A program made the translations under genes and the position numbers. A stretch of DNA of 64,000 nt from the NCBI RefSeq assembly GCF_014207255.1, contig NZ_JACHCZ010000006.1, positions 62,001-126,000 of the forward strand. The letters run 5' to 3'. Of the stretch, positions 17,519 to 25,945 are shown piece by piece; positions within the stretch are counted from its first letter, which is position 1; each line of letters begins with the position of its first letter. Below the pieces are notes generated by a model. It was not told the origin of the DNA and ran no database searches. It saw only the letters and a list, made by a program, of their open reading frames with translations. The stretch comes from Pseudomonas sp. JAI120. GTDB taxonomy: Bacteria; Pseudomonadota; Gammaproteobacteria; Pseudomonadales; Pseudomonadaceae.

Positions 17519-18691
17519 ATGTCCAACCTTGTCGCACCTTTATTTGAACCCTTGCAGCTCGGATCGCTGCGCTTGAACAACCGTATCGTGATGGCGCCCA
17601 TGACCCGGAACTTCTCCCCTGGTGGCGTGCCAGGTGAAGACGTCGCGGGCTACTACAGTCGCAGGGCACAAGGTGAAACCGGTCTGATCATTACCGAAGG
17701 TGTTGGCGTCGATCATCCCTCGGCTTTGGGCGAGGCTGGCATCGGCGAAAGCGACCTGCCGCACCTTTACGGCGAAGCGGCGCTAGCCGGCTGGCGTCGG
17801 GTGGTTGAGCAGGTGCATGCCGTGGGTGGGCGTATTTTTCCGCAACTGTGGCACCAGGGGGGTATGCGCTTACAAGGCACCGGCCCTAACCCGCACATAC
17901 CGTCCTCGCGTCCTTCCGGGATATGGGGGCCACCTGCTGGGCTAACCTCATCGCCCGCCGACTACGTAGCGGCACAGTTGGTGCCGACCACGGCGATGAG
18001 CGAAGAAGACATCGCCGATGTCATCGCAGGCTATACGCGCAGTGCCGCCTATGCCAAGGCGCTCGGTTTTGATGGGATCGCGGTCCACGGCGCCCACGGT
18101 TATTTGATCGATACCTTCTTGTGGCGCGTGACCAACCTGCGCACCGACGCCTGGGGCGGTGACCGCAAGGCGCGCAGCCGCTTTGCCGTCGAGGTGATCA
18201 AGGCCATTCGTGCGGCGGTCGGTCCAGAGCTGCCGATCCTGTTCCGCTTTTCACAATGGAAGCAGCAGGACTTCAAGGCTCGGCTGGCGGCGACGCCCCA
18301 AGAATTGCAGGACATTCTGCTGCCGATCGCCGAGGCCGGAGTCGATGTGTTCGATGCCAGCGTGCGCTATTTCAATCGCGCCGAGTTTCCGGACATCAGC
18401 GGAAGCGATGGTGAGTTGAATCTGGCGGGTTGGGCCAAAAAAGTCACCGGCTGCATGAGCATGACGGTCGGCGGTGTTGGGTTGGAAAACGGTATGTACG
18501 ACAGCAACAAACAGGGCGGGGCCCACTCCAGTAATAACCTGCAATTGCTCATGGCGCGTTATGAGCGGGGTGAGTTCGACCTGGTCGGTGTTGGCCGGTC
18601 CCTGTTGCAGGACCCCAATTGGGCAAGCAAGGCCCGCCAGGGCCAGGTTTTCGAACCCTTTAGCAATGAGTCCCTGAGCGTATTGACCTGA
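17519..18691 (+). CDS. NADH:flavin oxidoreductase, Old Yellow Enzyme family
   Basis: The ATG at 17519 follows GAGGAG; an ATG 24 bp earlier lacks a ribosome site. The 390-residue protein is an FMN-binding TIM barrel: NNRIVMAPMTRNF, FPQLWHQGG, HGAHGYLIDTFLW and VGVGRSLLQDPNW near the C-terminus. These enzymes reduce C=C bonds of enones. No C-terminal FeS/FAD domain is present, so it is OYE-like rather than a full 2,4-dienoyl-CoA reductase. It could reverse or bypass ring unsaturation made by the KstD-like enzyme. Confidence 0.85.
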   Translation: MSNLVAPLFEPLQLGSLRLNNRIVMAPMTRNFSPGGVPGEDVAGYYSRRAQGETGLIITEGVGVDHPSALGEAGIGESDLPHLYGEAALAGWRRVVEQVHAVGGRIFPQLWHQGGMRLQGTGPNPHIPSSRPSGIWGPPAGLTSSPADYVAAQLVPTTAMSEEDIADVIAGYTRSAAYAKALGFDGIAVHGAHGYLIDTFLWRVTNLRTDAWGGDRKARSRFAVEVIKAIRAAVGPELPILFRFSQWKQQDFKARLAATPQELQDILLPIAEAGVDVFDASVRYFNRAEFPDISGSDGELNLAGWAKKVTGCMSMTVGGVGLENGMYDSNKQGGAHSSNNLQLLMARYERGEFDLVGVGRSLLQDPNWASKARQGQVFEPFSNESLSVLT

Positions 18692-18716
18692 TCGCACAAA
18701 GCATTGGGTTCCCGAT

Positions 18717-19373
18717 ATGTCTCCGTACAGCATGCAGAAGAGTGATGTGATGACGGTCAAAAAACAGTTTCAACTCCAGGCACGGCCCACCCGTGACGAA
18801 GCCGAAGCGGCAGTACGTACCCTGATTCGTTGGGCCGGCGACGATCCCGATCGTGAAGGCTTGCTCGATACGCCACGACGGGTCGTCAAATCGTATGACG
18901 AATTCTTCGCGGGTTATCTTGAGGAACCACGAGAAATTCTGTCGCGCACTTTCGAAGAAGTCGAAGGCTATGACGAGATGATCGTGCTGACCGACATCCG
19001 TTTCGAAAGTCACTGCGAACACCACATGGTGCCGATCATTGGCAAAGTCCACGTGGCCTATCTGCCGGACAAGCGAGTGGTGGGGATTTCCAAGCTTGCG
19101 AGGTTGGTCGAGGTCTATGCCAAGCGTTTGCAGATTCAGGAAAAGATGACCGTGCAGATCGCCGACACGCTCAGTGACGTGCTGCAACCACTGGGTGTGG
19201 CCGTGGTCATCGAGGCCTCTCACCAGTGCATGACCACCCGCGGCGTGCACAAGGCCGGCGTATCGATGGTCACCAGCCGGATGGTCGGCGCGTTCCGCGA
19301 TCATGGCGAAACCCGCCGCGAACTGCTGGCGATCATCGGCCTTGCCGCTCACCCACGATTCGCCAATAGCTGA
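18717..19373 (+). CDS. folE: GTP cyclohydrolase I
   Basis: The 218-residue protein has all FolE marks: the zinc site Cys/His in ESHCEHHMVPI and the second Cys in SHQCMTTRGVHK, with DTPRRVVKSYDE upstream. It converts GTP to dihydroneopterin triphosphate, the first step to folate and tetrahydropterins. Its place inside a catabolic operon is odd; it is followed 15 bp later by an SDR with a pteridine-reductase motif. Start choice is uncertain, since a later ATG at 18750 has AGAAGAG upstream. A dedicated supply of a pterin cofactor is the simplest reading. Confidence 0.9.
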   Translation: MSPYSMQKSDVMTVKKQFQLQARPTRDEAEAAVRTLIRWAGDDPDREGLLDTPRRVVKSYDEFFAGYLEEPREILSRTFEEVEGYDEMIVLTDIRFESHCEHHMVPIIGKVHVAYLPDKRVVGISKLARLVEVYAKRLQIQEKMTVQIADTLSDVLQPLGVAVVIEASHQCMTTRGVHKAGVSMVTSRMVGAFRDHGETRRELLAIIGLAAHPRFANS

Positions 19374-19388
19374 ATAAGGAGATGCGCA

Positions 19389-20141
19389 ATGTCCAATTCG
19401 TCCCTCCACGGCAAGGCGATTCTGGTCACGGGCGGCGCGAAGCGCGTCGGTGCAGCCATTGTCAGAGCCCTGCACGATGCAGGCGCCTCGATCATTCTGC
19501 ATTACCGCCGTAGTGCCGGGGACGCCAACGAACTGGCCGAACGGCTGAACTGGGAGCGGCCGGGTTCTGTCACCTTATTGCAAGCCGACTTGCTGGACAC
19601 GCAGGCGCTCGCAGGATTGGTCGAGTGTGCGGTTGAAAGCTTTGGCCGTCTTGATGGGCTGATCAACAACGCCTCCAGTTTCTACCCGACCCCTTTGGGC
19701 AGTATTGACGAACAGGCCTGGACCGACCTGATCGGCAGTAACTTCAAGGCACCGCTATTTCTGTCCCAAGCGGCATGGCCACACCTGAAGGACACCGGTG
19801 GCACCATCATCAATATCGTCGACATCAATGCGGAGAGACCAATCGAAGGGTTTTCGACCTACTGCGCAGCTAAGGCCGGGCTACTGGGGCTGACCAAAGC
19901 GCTGGCCATCGAAATGGGGCCACACGTACGGGTTAATGGCGTTTCACCGGGCGCCATCGCATGGCCTTCGGACGGCTTATTCGACGCGGCAACGCGGCAG
20001 ACGATGATCGACTCAACATTGCTCAAGCGCACGGGCGAACCCCATGACATCGCTCGCACCGTGTTGTTTCTACTGGCGGACGCACCTTATATCAGCGGCC
20101 AAATTCTTGCGGTGGATGGCGGTCGGTCAGCCCACCTTTGA
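19389..20141 (+). CDS. SDR-family protein, pteridine reductase-like (PTR1/FolM type)
   Basis: The 250-residue SDR starts 15 bp after folE behind AAGGAG. Its nucleotide motif is TGGAKRVGAA, the TGxxxRxG variant typical of PTR1 and FolM, followed by IILHYRRS. The active site is YCAAK and the C-terminus ISGQILAVDGGRSAHL. Such enzymes reduce dihydropterins or dihydrofolate to the tetrahydro forms with NADPH. With folE it forms a two-gene pterin module. A role as an ordinary ketone reductase cannot be excluded. Confidence 0.75.
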   Translation: MSNSSLHGKAILVTGGAKRVGAAIVRALHDAGASIILHYRRSAGDANELAERLNWERPGSVTLLQADLLDTQALAGLVECAVESFGRLDGLINNASSFYPTPLGSIDEQAWTDLIGSNFKAPLFLSQAAWPHLKDTGGTIINIVDINAERPIEGFSTYCAAKAGLLGLTKALAIEMGPHVRVNGVSPGAIAWPSDGLFDAATRQTMIDSTLLKRTGEPHDIARTVLFLLADAPYISGQILAVDGGRSAHL

Positions 20142-20316
20142 CATTATCCGTTGACGTGGCTGCGGTATCTCGCTTGATTGATCAATAAAACTGAAGGGTG
20201 TTTTGGTGGTAAGGCGGATTATCCGGCATCGCCTTCTCGGTAGTATCAGTCCAGTGCCGGTGTACTGATGCGGGTACCCCCAGCGCGACAACGACAACAA
20301 GAAAGGGCTGCAGTTG

Positions 20317-21285
20317 ATGAATATTTCTTCGCCTATATCAAACCAACCGCCGATGCGAGAGTTGAACGTTTCCAACGCCTTGCTCGATGACCGCCAGGCA
20401 CTGAACGCAGCCTGGGAACGCGATGGCTATTGGTTCTTCCGTGATGTCCTTGACCAAGGATCGGTGTCGCGTTTGCGTGGCGTCTACATGGATTTACTGG
20501 ATGAGCTTGGGGTTACCCAAAAAGACGACGCGCAGGCGCTCTACAGCGGTAAAAGTCTCGACGGATTCCCGTTCCGCATGGAGCCTTTGGTCGAACGTGA
20601 AATCTGGCGCCCCTTTGTCCAGGAACCGCCGATCAACGCGTTCTTCCAGCGTTTGCTGGATGACCAACCGTTCTGGATTCCAACCGTGGAGTACCGCGCC
20701 ACGCCGCCCACCGCAGAGCGCAAGCCCAGCCGTCTGGATTACTTGCATCAGGATGGTTTCTACAACGTCGGTATTCCGTTCCTGATTTGCTGGATTCCGT
20801 TGTCAGTGATCAGCGATGAGGTGGGTGGCCTGGTCTTGGCCGAGGGCATGCACAAAGGGCCGTATTTGCACGATGTGAACACGCCGCCATTGTTTCCGAT
20901 CCCCAATGGTTCAGTCCCTGATCACGCCTGGCGTCGAACCACCTACCGTCCCGGCGATGTGCTGCTGATGCATATCAACACCCCGCACAGCGGGCTTGCC
21001 AACTACTCGGACCGTTTTCGTTTGTCGATGGACATTCGCATCATGGGCGCCTCGGGGCACACCCCGATTATCGGCACCTTGAGCGCGTTATCCAGCAGTT
21101 CGGTCAGCGTGGTCGGCGACGATGGGCGCACGGGGACGTTCGTCGTCGATACGCAAACCTATTGCCGGGGTATTGACGGCAAGAAGGTCCCCCTGGAGGA
21201 AATTCCCCAGCGCATGAAGGCCGGTGATCCTGCGATTGTTGCTTTCAGCGACGGCCACGCCACCCTTATTCGTCCGCCGCACTGA
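20317..21285 (+). CDS. Phytanoyl-CoA dioxygenase family protein (Fe(II)/2-oxoglutarate)
   Basis: The 322-residue protein has the PhyH-type iron site: HQD in YLHQDGFYNVG (about residue 145) and the distal His in INTPHSGLANYSDRFRLSMD, with Arg nearby for 2-oxoglutarate. It would hydroxylate an unactivated carbon of the substrate or its CoA ester. A 175-bp gap separates it from the pteridine-reductase gene, so it may have its own promoter. The next SDR starts 10 bp after its stop. A second PhyH-family gene lies at 48830 in the other catabolic group. Confidence 0.8.
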   Translation: MNISSPISNQPPMRELNVSNALLDDRQALNAAWERDGYWFFRDVLDQGSVSRLRGVYMDLLDELGVTQKDDAQALYSGKSLDGFPFRMEPLVEREIWRPFVQEPPINAFFQRLLDDQPFWIPTVEYRATPPTAERKPSRLDYLHQDGFYNVGIPFLICWIPLSVISDEVGGLVLAEGMHKGPYLHDVNTPPLFPIPNGSVPDHAWRRTTYRPGDVLLMHINTPHSGLANYSDRFRLSMDIRIMGASGHTPIIGTLSALSSSSVSVVGDDGRTGTFVVDTQTYCRGIDGKKVPLEEIPQRMKAGDPAIVAFSDGHATLIRPPH

Positions 21286-21295
21286 GGAGCCTTCG

Positions 21296-22120
21296 ATGCC
21301 ATTACCCACTGTTTTTAATACACGGCTGGCCGGCAAAGTGGCCATCGTTACTGGCGCGGGCTCCCAGGGCAAAGGCGTGGGCACCGGAAAGGCCATCGCT
21401 TACCAGTTTGCACGGGAAGGGGCCAGGGTCTGCCTGGTAGATCAACACCCCGAGCGCGCGGAAGAAACCCTGGCGATGATTCTCGAGGCGGGCGGCGATG
21501 CGTTTGTTTGCGCCGGTGATGTCACGTCCGATGAGGACTGCCAGCGCTTCGTGAGCGACACGGTCGCGCGTTACGGGGCGCTGCACATCTTGGTCAATAA
21601 CGTCGGCATCGCCACCGGCCCGCAGCGTTTTGAACAGCACCCCCTCGAACTGTGGCAGCGAGTGATGGAGGTTAACCTCAAAAGTGCTTTTTTGATGAGT
21701 CGGCACGCCTTGCCTCACCTCTTAGCAAAGCCCGGTTCGGCCGTGCTCAATATCGCCTCGACCGCCGGTTTGCAAGGCCACGGCTCGGTCGCCTATGGGC
21801 CATCCAAAGCGGCGATGGTGCAAATGACCCGTGAGCTGGCGGTGATGTATGGCCGTCAGGGGCTGCGCGCCAACACCGTTGCGCCCGGGCACATCTTTAC
21901 GCCGTTGGTGGACGGTCTGCTTAACGACAGCATGCGTACCCTGCGCCGCGGCATCGCCCCCCTGAACATTGAGGGTGACGCCTGGGATGTCGCCGCTGCA
22001 TGCCTGTTTTTGGCCAGCGACGAAGCACGGTTCATTACCGGGATCTGCTTGCCTGTGGATGGCGGTGTGACGCAGGTTGCACCGCTGACTGCCTATGGTC
22101 AGGTTCAATCTGAAATCTGA
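21296..22120 (+). CDS. SDR-family oxidoreductase
   Basis: The ATG at 21296 follows GAGGAG; the longer frame reads back into the dioxygenase gene. The 274-residue protein has TGAGSQGKGVGTG, an insertion-bearing glycine motif, NNVG, the catalytic Ser in IASTAG and YGPSK. The C-terminus is FITGICLPVDGG. It is an NAD(P)-dependent alcohol/ketone oxidoreductase, next to a dioxygenase whose hydroxylated product it may oxidise. Confidence 0.82.
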   Translation: MPLPTVFNTRLAGKVAIVTGAGSQGKGVGTGKAIAYQFAREGARVCLVDQHPERAEETLAMILEAGGDAFVCAGDVTSDEDCQRFVSDTVARYGALHILVNNVGIATGPQRFEQHPLELWQRVMEVNLKSAFLMSRHALPHLLAKPGSAVLNIASTAGLQGHGSVAYGPSKAAMVQMTRELAVMYGRQGLRANTVAPGHIFTPLVDGLLNDSMRTLRRGIAPLNIEGDAWDVAAACLFLASDEARFITGICLPVDGGVTQVAPLTAYGQVQSEI

Positions 22121-22148
22121 CCCCTTCTTCACGACGAGAACAATAACA

Positions 22149-22568
22149 ATGAACGAGAACTGGCAAGCAGGGCATGAGTTGATGGTCCAGATGATGGGGC
22201 CTGAGTTCGCCAAGGCGATAGAGGCGGGGGCAACCTCAGGTGGTTTTGCCGCCGATGTCGCGCGCATGGCCATCGAGCATGCGTTTGGCAGCGTGTGGTC
22301 ACGTCCCGGATTGGAACTCAAGTACCGAAGCGCGGTGGTCATTGGCGCGCTGATTGCTCAACACCAGCCGGCCGAACTGAAGAACCATCTGCGCTTCGGC
22401 CTGAACAATGGTCTGACGGTGTTGGAGCTGCAGGAAATCATCATTCAGACACTGCCGTACGTGGGCTTTCCGGCTATTTCCAGTGCGTTGACGGTGACGA
22501 TTGAAGTGTTGCGCGAGCGCGGGTTGGACGGTGGGGTGAAAAAGGCCGACGAAAGCGGCTTGTTGTAG
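22149..22568 (+). CDS. Carboxymuconolactone decarboxylase (CMD) family protein
   Basis: The 139-residue protein resembles gamma-carboxymuconolactone decarboxylase: the core LKYRSAVVIGALIAQHQP, NHLRFGLNNGLTVLELQEIIIQ and the C-terminal YVGFPAISSAL. It lacks the CxxC of AhpD-type members. The typical reaction is decarboxylation of a lactone, but many family members act on other substrates. It is the last gene of the run that begins near 20317 and is followed by a strong hairpin. Confidence 0.78.
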   Translation: MNENWQAGHELMVQMMGPEFAKAIEAGATSGGFAADVARMAIEHAFGSVWSRPGLELKYRSAVVIGALIAQHQPAELKNHLRFGLNNGLTVLELQEIIIQTLPYVGFPAISSALTVTIEVLRERGLDGGVKKADESGLL

Positions 22569-22579
22569 TTCCACAATCG

Positions 22580-22607
22580 CCCGTCGCACAGTGAGATGCG
22601 ACGGGCT
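22580..22607. terminator. Two-way hairpin terminator candidate
   Basis: A perfect 10-bp stem (GCCCGTCGCA/TGCGACGGGC) with an 8-base loop lies between the convergent CMD and ferredoxin genes. No T-run follows, but position and stem strength fit a shared terminator. Confidence 0.6.
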
Positions 22608-22617
22608 GCTGGGGCGC

Positions 22618-22938
22618 TCAGGTCTGCGACACGGGCAGGCGGATAATCAAGCCATCGAGTTCGGGGGTCATGTTGATCTGGCAAGTCAGTCGGCTTCTGT
22701 CATCCACGTCCATGGCGCAACTGAGCATGTCGACTTCATAGGAAGCGGCTTCTGGCATGTGTGCGGCCCATTCAGGTTCGACATAGCCATGGCAGGTTGC
22801 GCAGCTGCAACTCCCACCACAGTCTCCGAGAATCCCTGGAATTTGATTATTTACGGCAAGCTGCATCACCGATTGACCGACTTCGGCCTGCACGGTTTGT
22901 TCCGTGCCATCGTGCTGGATAAACGTAAGTTTTGGCAT
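22618..22938 (-). CDS. [2Fe-2S] ferredoxin, putidaredoxin-like
   Basis: The 106-residue ferredoxin has cluster cysteines at 40, 46, 49 and 86, the same spacing as putidaredoxin and adrenodoxin-type proteins. The core reads LGDCGGSCSCATCHGYV. It should carry electrons from the reductase encoded 25 bp upstream to a bacterial class I P450. Two P450 genes lie in the window, at 25946 and 34712; the latter has its own rubredoxin, so this ferredoxin may serve the former. Confidence 0.9.
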   Translation of the reverse strand: MPKLTFIQHDGTEQTVQAEVGQSVMQLAVNNQIPGILGDCGGSCSCATCHGYVEPEWAAHMPEAASYEVDMLSCAMDVDDRSRLTCQINMTPELDGLIIRLPVSQT

Positions 22939-22963
22939 CGTTGTTATTCTCAGGCCAGGGAAA

Positions 22964-24220
22964 TCAAGGGGGCGGTAACAGGCTTTTCAGGGGTATGCTG
23001 TCGTCTGCCAACTGTTCAGGGTCCACTCGCAGGCGCTCGGCGATGATACGTTTGGCGAGCATGAATTCGGGCGGACGATTGACGGTATCGGCCGCCAGCA
23101 CCAGGCCGTCCTTGAGATAAAAGGCGCTGAACGAATCGCTGTCCGGCGAACCGCGCACCACCAACTGATCGTAGCCTTGGGACAAACCGACCATTTTCAG
23201 CTTCAGATCGTATTGATCAGACCAGAACCAGGGGATGACGTTATAGGGCTTTTGCTTGCCGCAGATCGCCGCCGCTGCGGTACGGGCCTGCTCCAGAGCG
23301 TTGGGGACCGACTCCAGGCGCAAGCGCCGCCCCAGCGATGCATTGGGATGATTGGTGCAGTCGCCGGCGGCGTAGATATCTGGATCACTGGTTTGTGCGT
23401 GCTCATCGACCAGAATGCCATTGTCGACGGTGAGGCCTGCCTCCTGCGCCAGCTCGGTATTGGGGATCAGGCCGATACCGACCACCACCAGGTCCGCCGG
23501 TACTCGAGTGCCATCGGCGCAGAGCACTGCTGATACCGCGTCGCCCGAACGGTCCATCTCTACGTCACTGACCTGCACGCCCGTGCGAATCTCCACGCCG
23601 GCTTCGCGGTGTTTGCGCTCATAGAAGGCTGAAAGTTCCGGCGCGGTGACCCTGGCCAGTACGCGAGGAAAGGCTTCCAGCACGGTGACCTTGAGGCCCA
23701 GCTTGACGGCCACGGCCGCCACTTCCAGACCGACGTAGCCACCCCCCACGATGACCAGTCGCATGCCGGGTTCAAACTGACGACGCATGGCATCAACGTC
23801 ACCCAGGGTGCGTAAGTAATGAAAATTGCCCGATTGTTCCGCGAGGCTCGATTTCGGTACCGACAGCGGGCGAGGGCGGCCACCGGTGGTCAGTACGAGC
23901 TTGTCGTAGCCAATCCATTCGCCATTCGCCAATTCGACAGATTTGCGTTGTCGATCGATGCGCAAGACCCGCGTGTTATTGATGATCTCGACGTTGGCTT
24001 TCATATAGGTGGCAGGGGATTTGATCAGCAGGCTTTCTGCTGTGGCCGCACCGGACAAGTAGGCCTTGGAAAGAGGCGGGCGGTGATAGGGCAAATGGGG
24101 TTCGTCACCGATCAGGACAATCCGACCACTCCAACCGTTGTCACGCAAGCTGGTGGCCAACTCCCCGGCGGCATGCCCGGCGCCAACGATCACAGCCGTG
24201 CGATGGGTGTTTTCAGTCAT
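22964..24220 (-). CDS. FAD-dependent ferredoxin reductase, putidaredoxin reductase-like
   Basis: The 418-residue protein has two dinucleotide folds: VIVGAGHAAGELAT at the N-terminus for FAD and VIVGGGYVGLEVAA near residue 150 for NAD(P)H. YAAGDCTNHP is the second FAD motif. It matches the reductase of three-part P450 systems. It is the first gene of a two-gene minus-strand operon with the ferredoxin. A tandem GAAC-type site lies about 70 bp upstream of its start, shared with the P450 promoter, which suggests co-regulation. Confidence 0.9.
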   Translation of the reverse strand: MTENTHRTAVIVGAGHAAGELATSLRDNGWSGRIVLIGDEPHLPYHRPPLSKAYLSGAATAESLLIKSPATYMKANVEIINNTRVLRIDRQRKSVELANGEWIGYDKLVLTTGGRPRPLSVPKSSLAEQSGNFHYLRTLGDVDAMRRQFEPGMRLVIVGGGYVGLEVAAVAVKLGLKVTVLEAFPRVLARVTAPELSAFYERKHREAGVEIRTGVQVSDVEMDRSGDAVSAVLCADGTRVPADLVVVGIGLIPNTELAQEAGLTVDNGILVDEHAQTSDPDIYAAGDCTNHPNASLGRRLRLESVPNALEQARTAAAAICGKQKPYNVIPWFWSDQYDLKLKMVGLSQGYDQLVVRGSPDSDSFSAFYLKDGLVLAADTVNRPPEFMLAKRIIAERLRVDPEQLADDSIPLKSLLPPP

Positions 24221-24286
24221 TGTTCACCTAGCCTGTTATGAGGGCTTTGAGCGCAGCCGTTATGATTGTTGTTATGGGTTTATTAT

Positions 24287-24316
24287 GAACGTCGTTTCGA
24301 ATAGTGAACGATCTGT
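24287..24316. promoter_or_regulatory. Candidate operator upstream of ferredoxin reductase operon
   Basis: GAAC-GTC-GTTT (24287-24297) and a second GAAC half-site (24306) have centres 19 bp apart. This is the same spacing as the sites at 25815 and 40570. It lies just upstream of the minus-strand electron-transfer operon. Confidence 0.5.
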
Positions 24317-24378
24317 GTGGTGGCTGTCAAACCACTTCATGCGAGAGATGGTGGGCGTAACCAGGGCTGGCCTGATCT

Positions 24379-25302
24379 TCACTGGCTGCGGGCGGGCGCT
24401 ATCATTTCCTGCGCCGCGGGATAATGCTCAATAAGAAAATCGACAAATGCGTGGACCTTGCGCGACTCCCTGCGGCCTCGCGGATAAAGTACTTCCAGCG
24501 TGGGCGCCATCGAAACCCAGTCAGGCAACACCTGTTGCAAGTGCCCCGACGCCAATGAACCTTTCAAGTGAAAAGCCATTCCCTGGACAATGCCCAGGCC
24601 ATTCAAGGCGGCTTCGATTCGCGTGTTGCCCTGGCTGATCGACAATCCTCCCAGGGTTTGCAGCTCGATCGGCTGCCCACCGTGCTGGAAGGACCACGGA
24701 AGTAAACGGCCGGTACGCTCTATCAGATAGTTGATGCACTCATGCCCATGCAGGTCGTCAGGTGTCAGCGGAATTCCGCGCTGGGCCAGGTAATGCGGTG
24801 AGGCAACCGTCAGCAGGGCTGAATGGCCAAGCGGTCTGGCGATCATTCCAGAGTCCCGGAGCAGGCCCAGCCGTATCATCACGTCGTACTGGTTTTCCAC
24901 GGTTTCGAGGATCTGCTCCGAGTCGGAAAAATCCAGGTGTATAGCCGGATAACGCCGTCGAAACTCCGGGAGCAGGGGCATGATCAGGTGCTGGGCGATG
25001 GTGCTGGGGATGTCCAGACGCAGCCGCCCACGTGGTGTGCCGCCTTTGCCCGCCAGCTCGGCTTCGACCCCGCTGATTTGATCGAGAATCTGTTGGCAGT
25101 GTACATGATAGGTCACGCCTTCATCCGTCAGGCTCAAGCTCCGTGTGGTGCGATTGAGCAGCCTGACGCCGAGGTCTGATTCCAGGTTGCTCAGGTGAGT
25201 CGACACCATCGACGGAGACAGCCCCAGGCTCGCCGCCGCTGCACTCAGGGTGCCGCGGTCGACCACGGCAAGAAAGACTTCCATACAGCGCAACTTGTCC
25301 AT
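24379..25302 (-). CDS. LysR-family transcriptional regulator
   Basis: The 307-residue protein has the N-terminal winged helix (FLAVVDRGTLSAAAASLGLSPSMVSTHLSNLE) and a substrate-binding domain with RLRLDIPSTIAQHLIMPLLPEF. The C-terminal half resembles the subgroup often annotated as DNA-binding LysR without adjacent target. It is transcribed towards the ferredoxin operon and away from the P450 operon. Its effector and targets are unknown. Confidence 0.85.
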   Translation of the reverse strand: MDKLRCMEVFLAVVDRGTLSAAAASLGLSPSMVSTHLSNLESDLGVRLLNRTTRSLSLTDEGVTYHVHCQQILDQISGVEAELAGKGGTPRGRLRLDIPSTIAQHLIMPLLPEFRRRYPAIHLDFSDSEQILETVENQYDVMIRLGLLRDSGMIARPLGHSALLTVASPHYLAQRGIPLTPDDLHGHECINYLIERTGRLLPWSFQHGGQPIELQTLGGLSISQGNTRIEAALNGLGIVQGMAFHLKGSLASGHLQQVLPDWVSMAPTLEVLYPRGRRESRKVHAFVDFLIEHYPAAQEMIAPARSQ

Positions 25303-25394
25303 GGGCCATGCCGATTCTTCAAGATAATTGAAAGATTAATACGGTTTATGCAGGTTTATCTAGCGGGTAAAGACCCCAATAAATTAATTCGGTT

Positions 25395-25405
25395 GAACAG
25401 CGTTC
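25395..25405. promoter_or_regulatory. Single GAAC-N3-GTTC palindrome
   Basis: GAACAGCGTTC is a perfect 4+3+4 palindrome 93 bp upstream of the LysR start. It matches the repeat units of the tandem sites but has no partner at 19 bp. Confidence 0.35.
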
Positions 25406-25541
25406 AGCTGAGGTCCTTTTGGGTCAGCGAACGCGAGAGCGAAGCCATCCGTGCTAGCCCTGCAGCCGCTGTGCCGTAGGGCGCGCGGGTCAATAACAAT
25501 AATTCAGCCAAGGATGCCCCCCTTGAGTAACGACACAAACT

Positions 25542-25797
25542 GTGTTTCGCCTGGACGACAAGACTCCCGTTGTTACCGGCGTGGGTTCAGGCATTGGCCA
25601 AAGCATTGCCGAGTTGTTTGCCCACGTGGGGGCGCAGGTCATTGTTGCCGACGTTAACCTTGAGGCCGCGTGCGCTGTCGCCCAACGTATCGAAGCTGTG
25701 GGGGCAGGGCGACTGCGTTGAAAGTGGATGTTTGTGTGATGAAGTGCGCCACTTTGGCGCGGATCAACTTTATTCGAGGAGCTGCTTGCTGCCTTGA
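25542..25797 (+). pseudogene. SDR gene remnant (5' fragment, frameshifted)
   Basis: A GTG-started frame reads FRLDDKTPVVTGVGSGIG and then AELFAHVGAQVIVADVN, a clear SDR N-terminus with its TGxxxGIG motif. It stops at 25721. Continuing in another frame gives ALKVDVC and, near 25770-25793, FEELLAA, as in intact SDRs. The rest of the gene, including YxxxK, is gone. The fragment fills the gap between the LysR gene and the P450 promoter. It shows past loss of a pathway SDR from this operon. Confidence 0.75.
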
Positions 25798-25814
25798 AAC
25801 TTCGTGATTATAGT

Positions 25815-25844
25815 GAACGAGGTTCGCATATATGAACAATGTTC
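25815..25844. promoter_or_regulatory. Tandem GAAC-N3-GTTC operator upstream of the P450 operon
   Basis: Two perfect palindromes, GAACGAGGTTC (25815-25825) and GAACAATGTTC (25834-25844), have centres exactly 19 bp apart. They lie about 100 bp upstream of the P450 start. This is the best example of the repeated operator in the window. Confidence 0.6.
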
Positions 25845-25945
25845 GTGTGTGCTGGAGATGCGCCTTCTGAAGCGGCTTCAGATCGCCTTTGATGATGTTG
25901 TGGCCAGCGCGTACCGATACCCGACGCGATGCGGAGATAATAATA

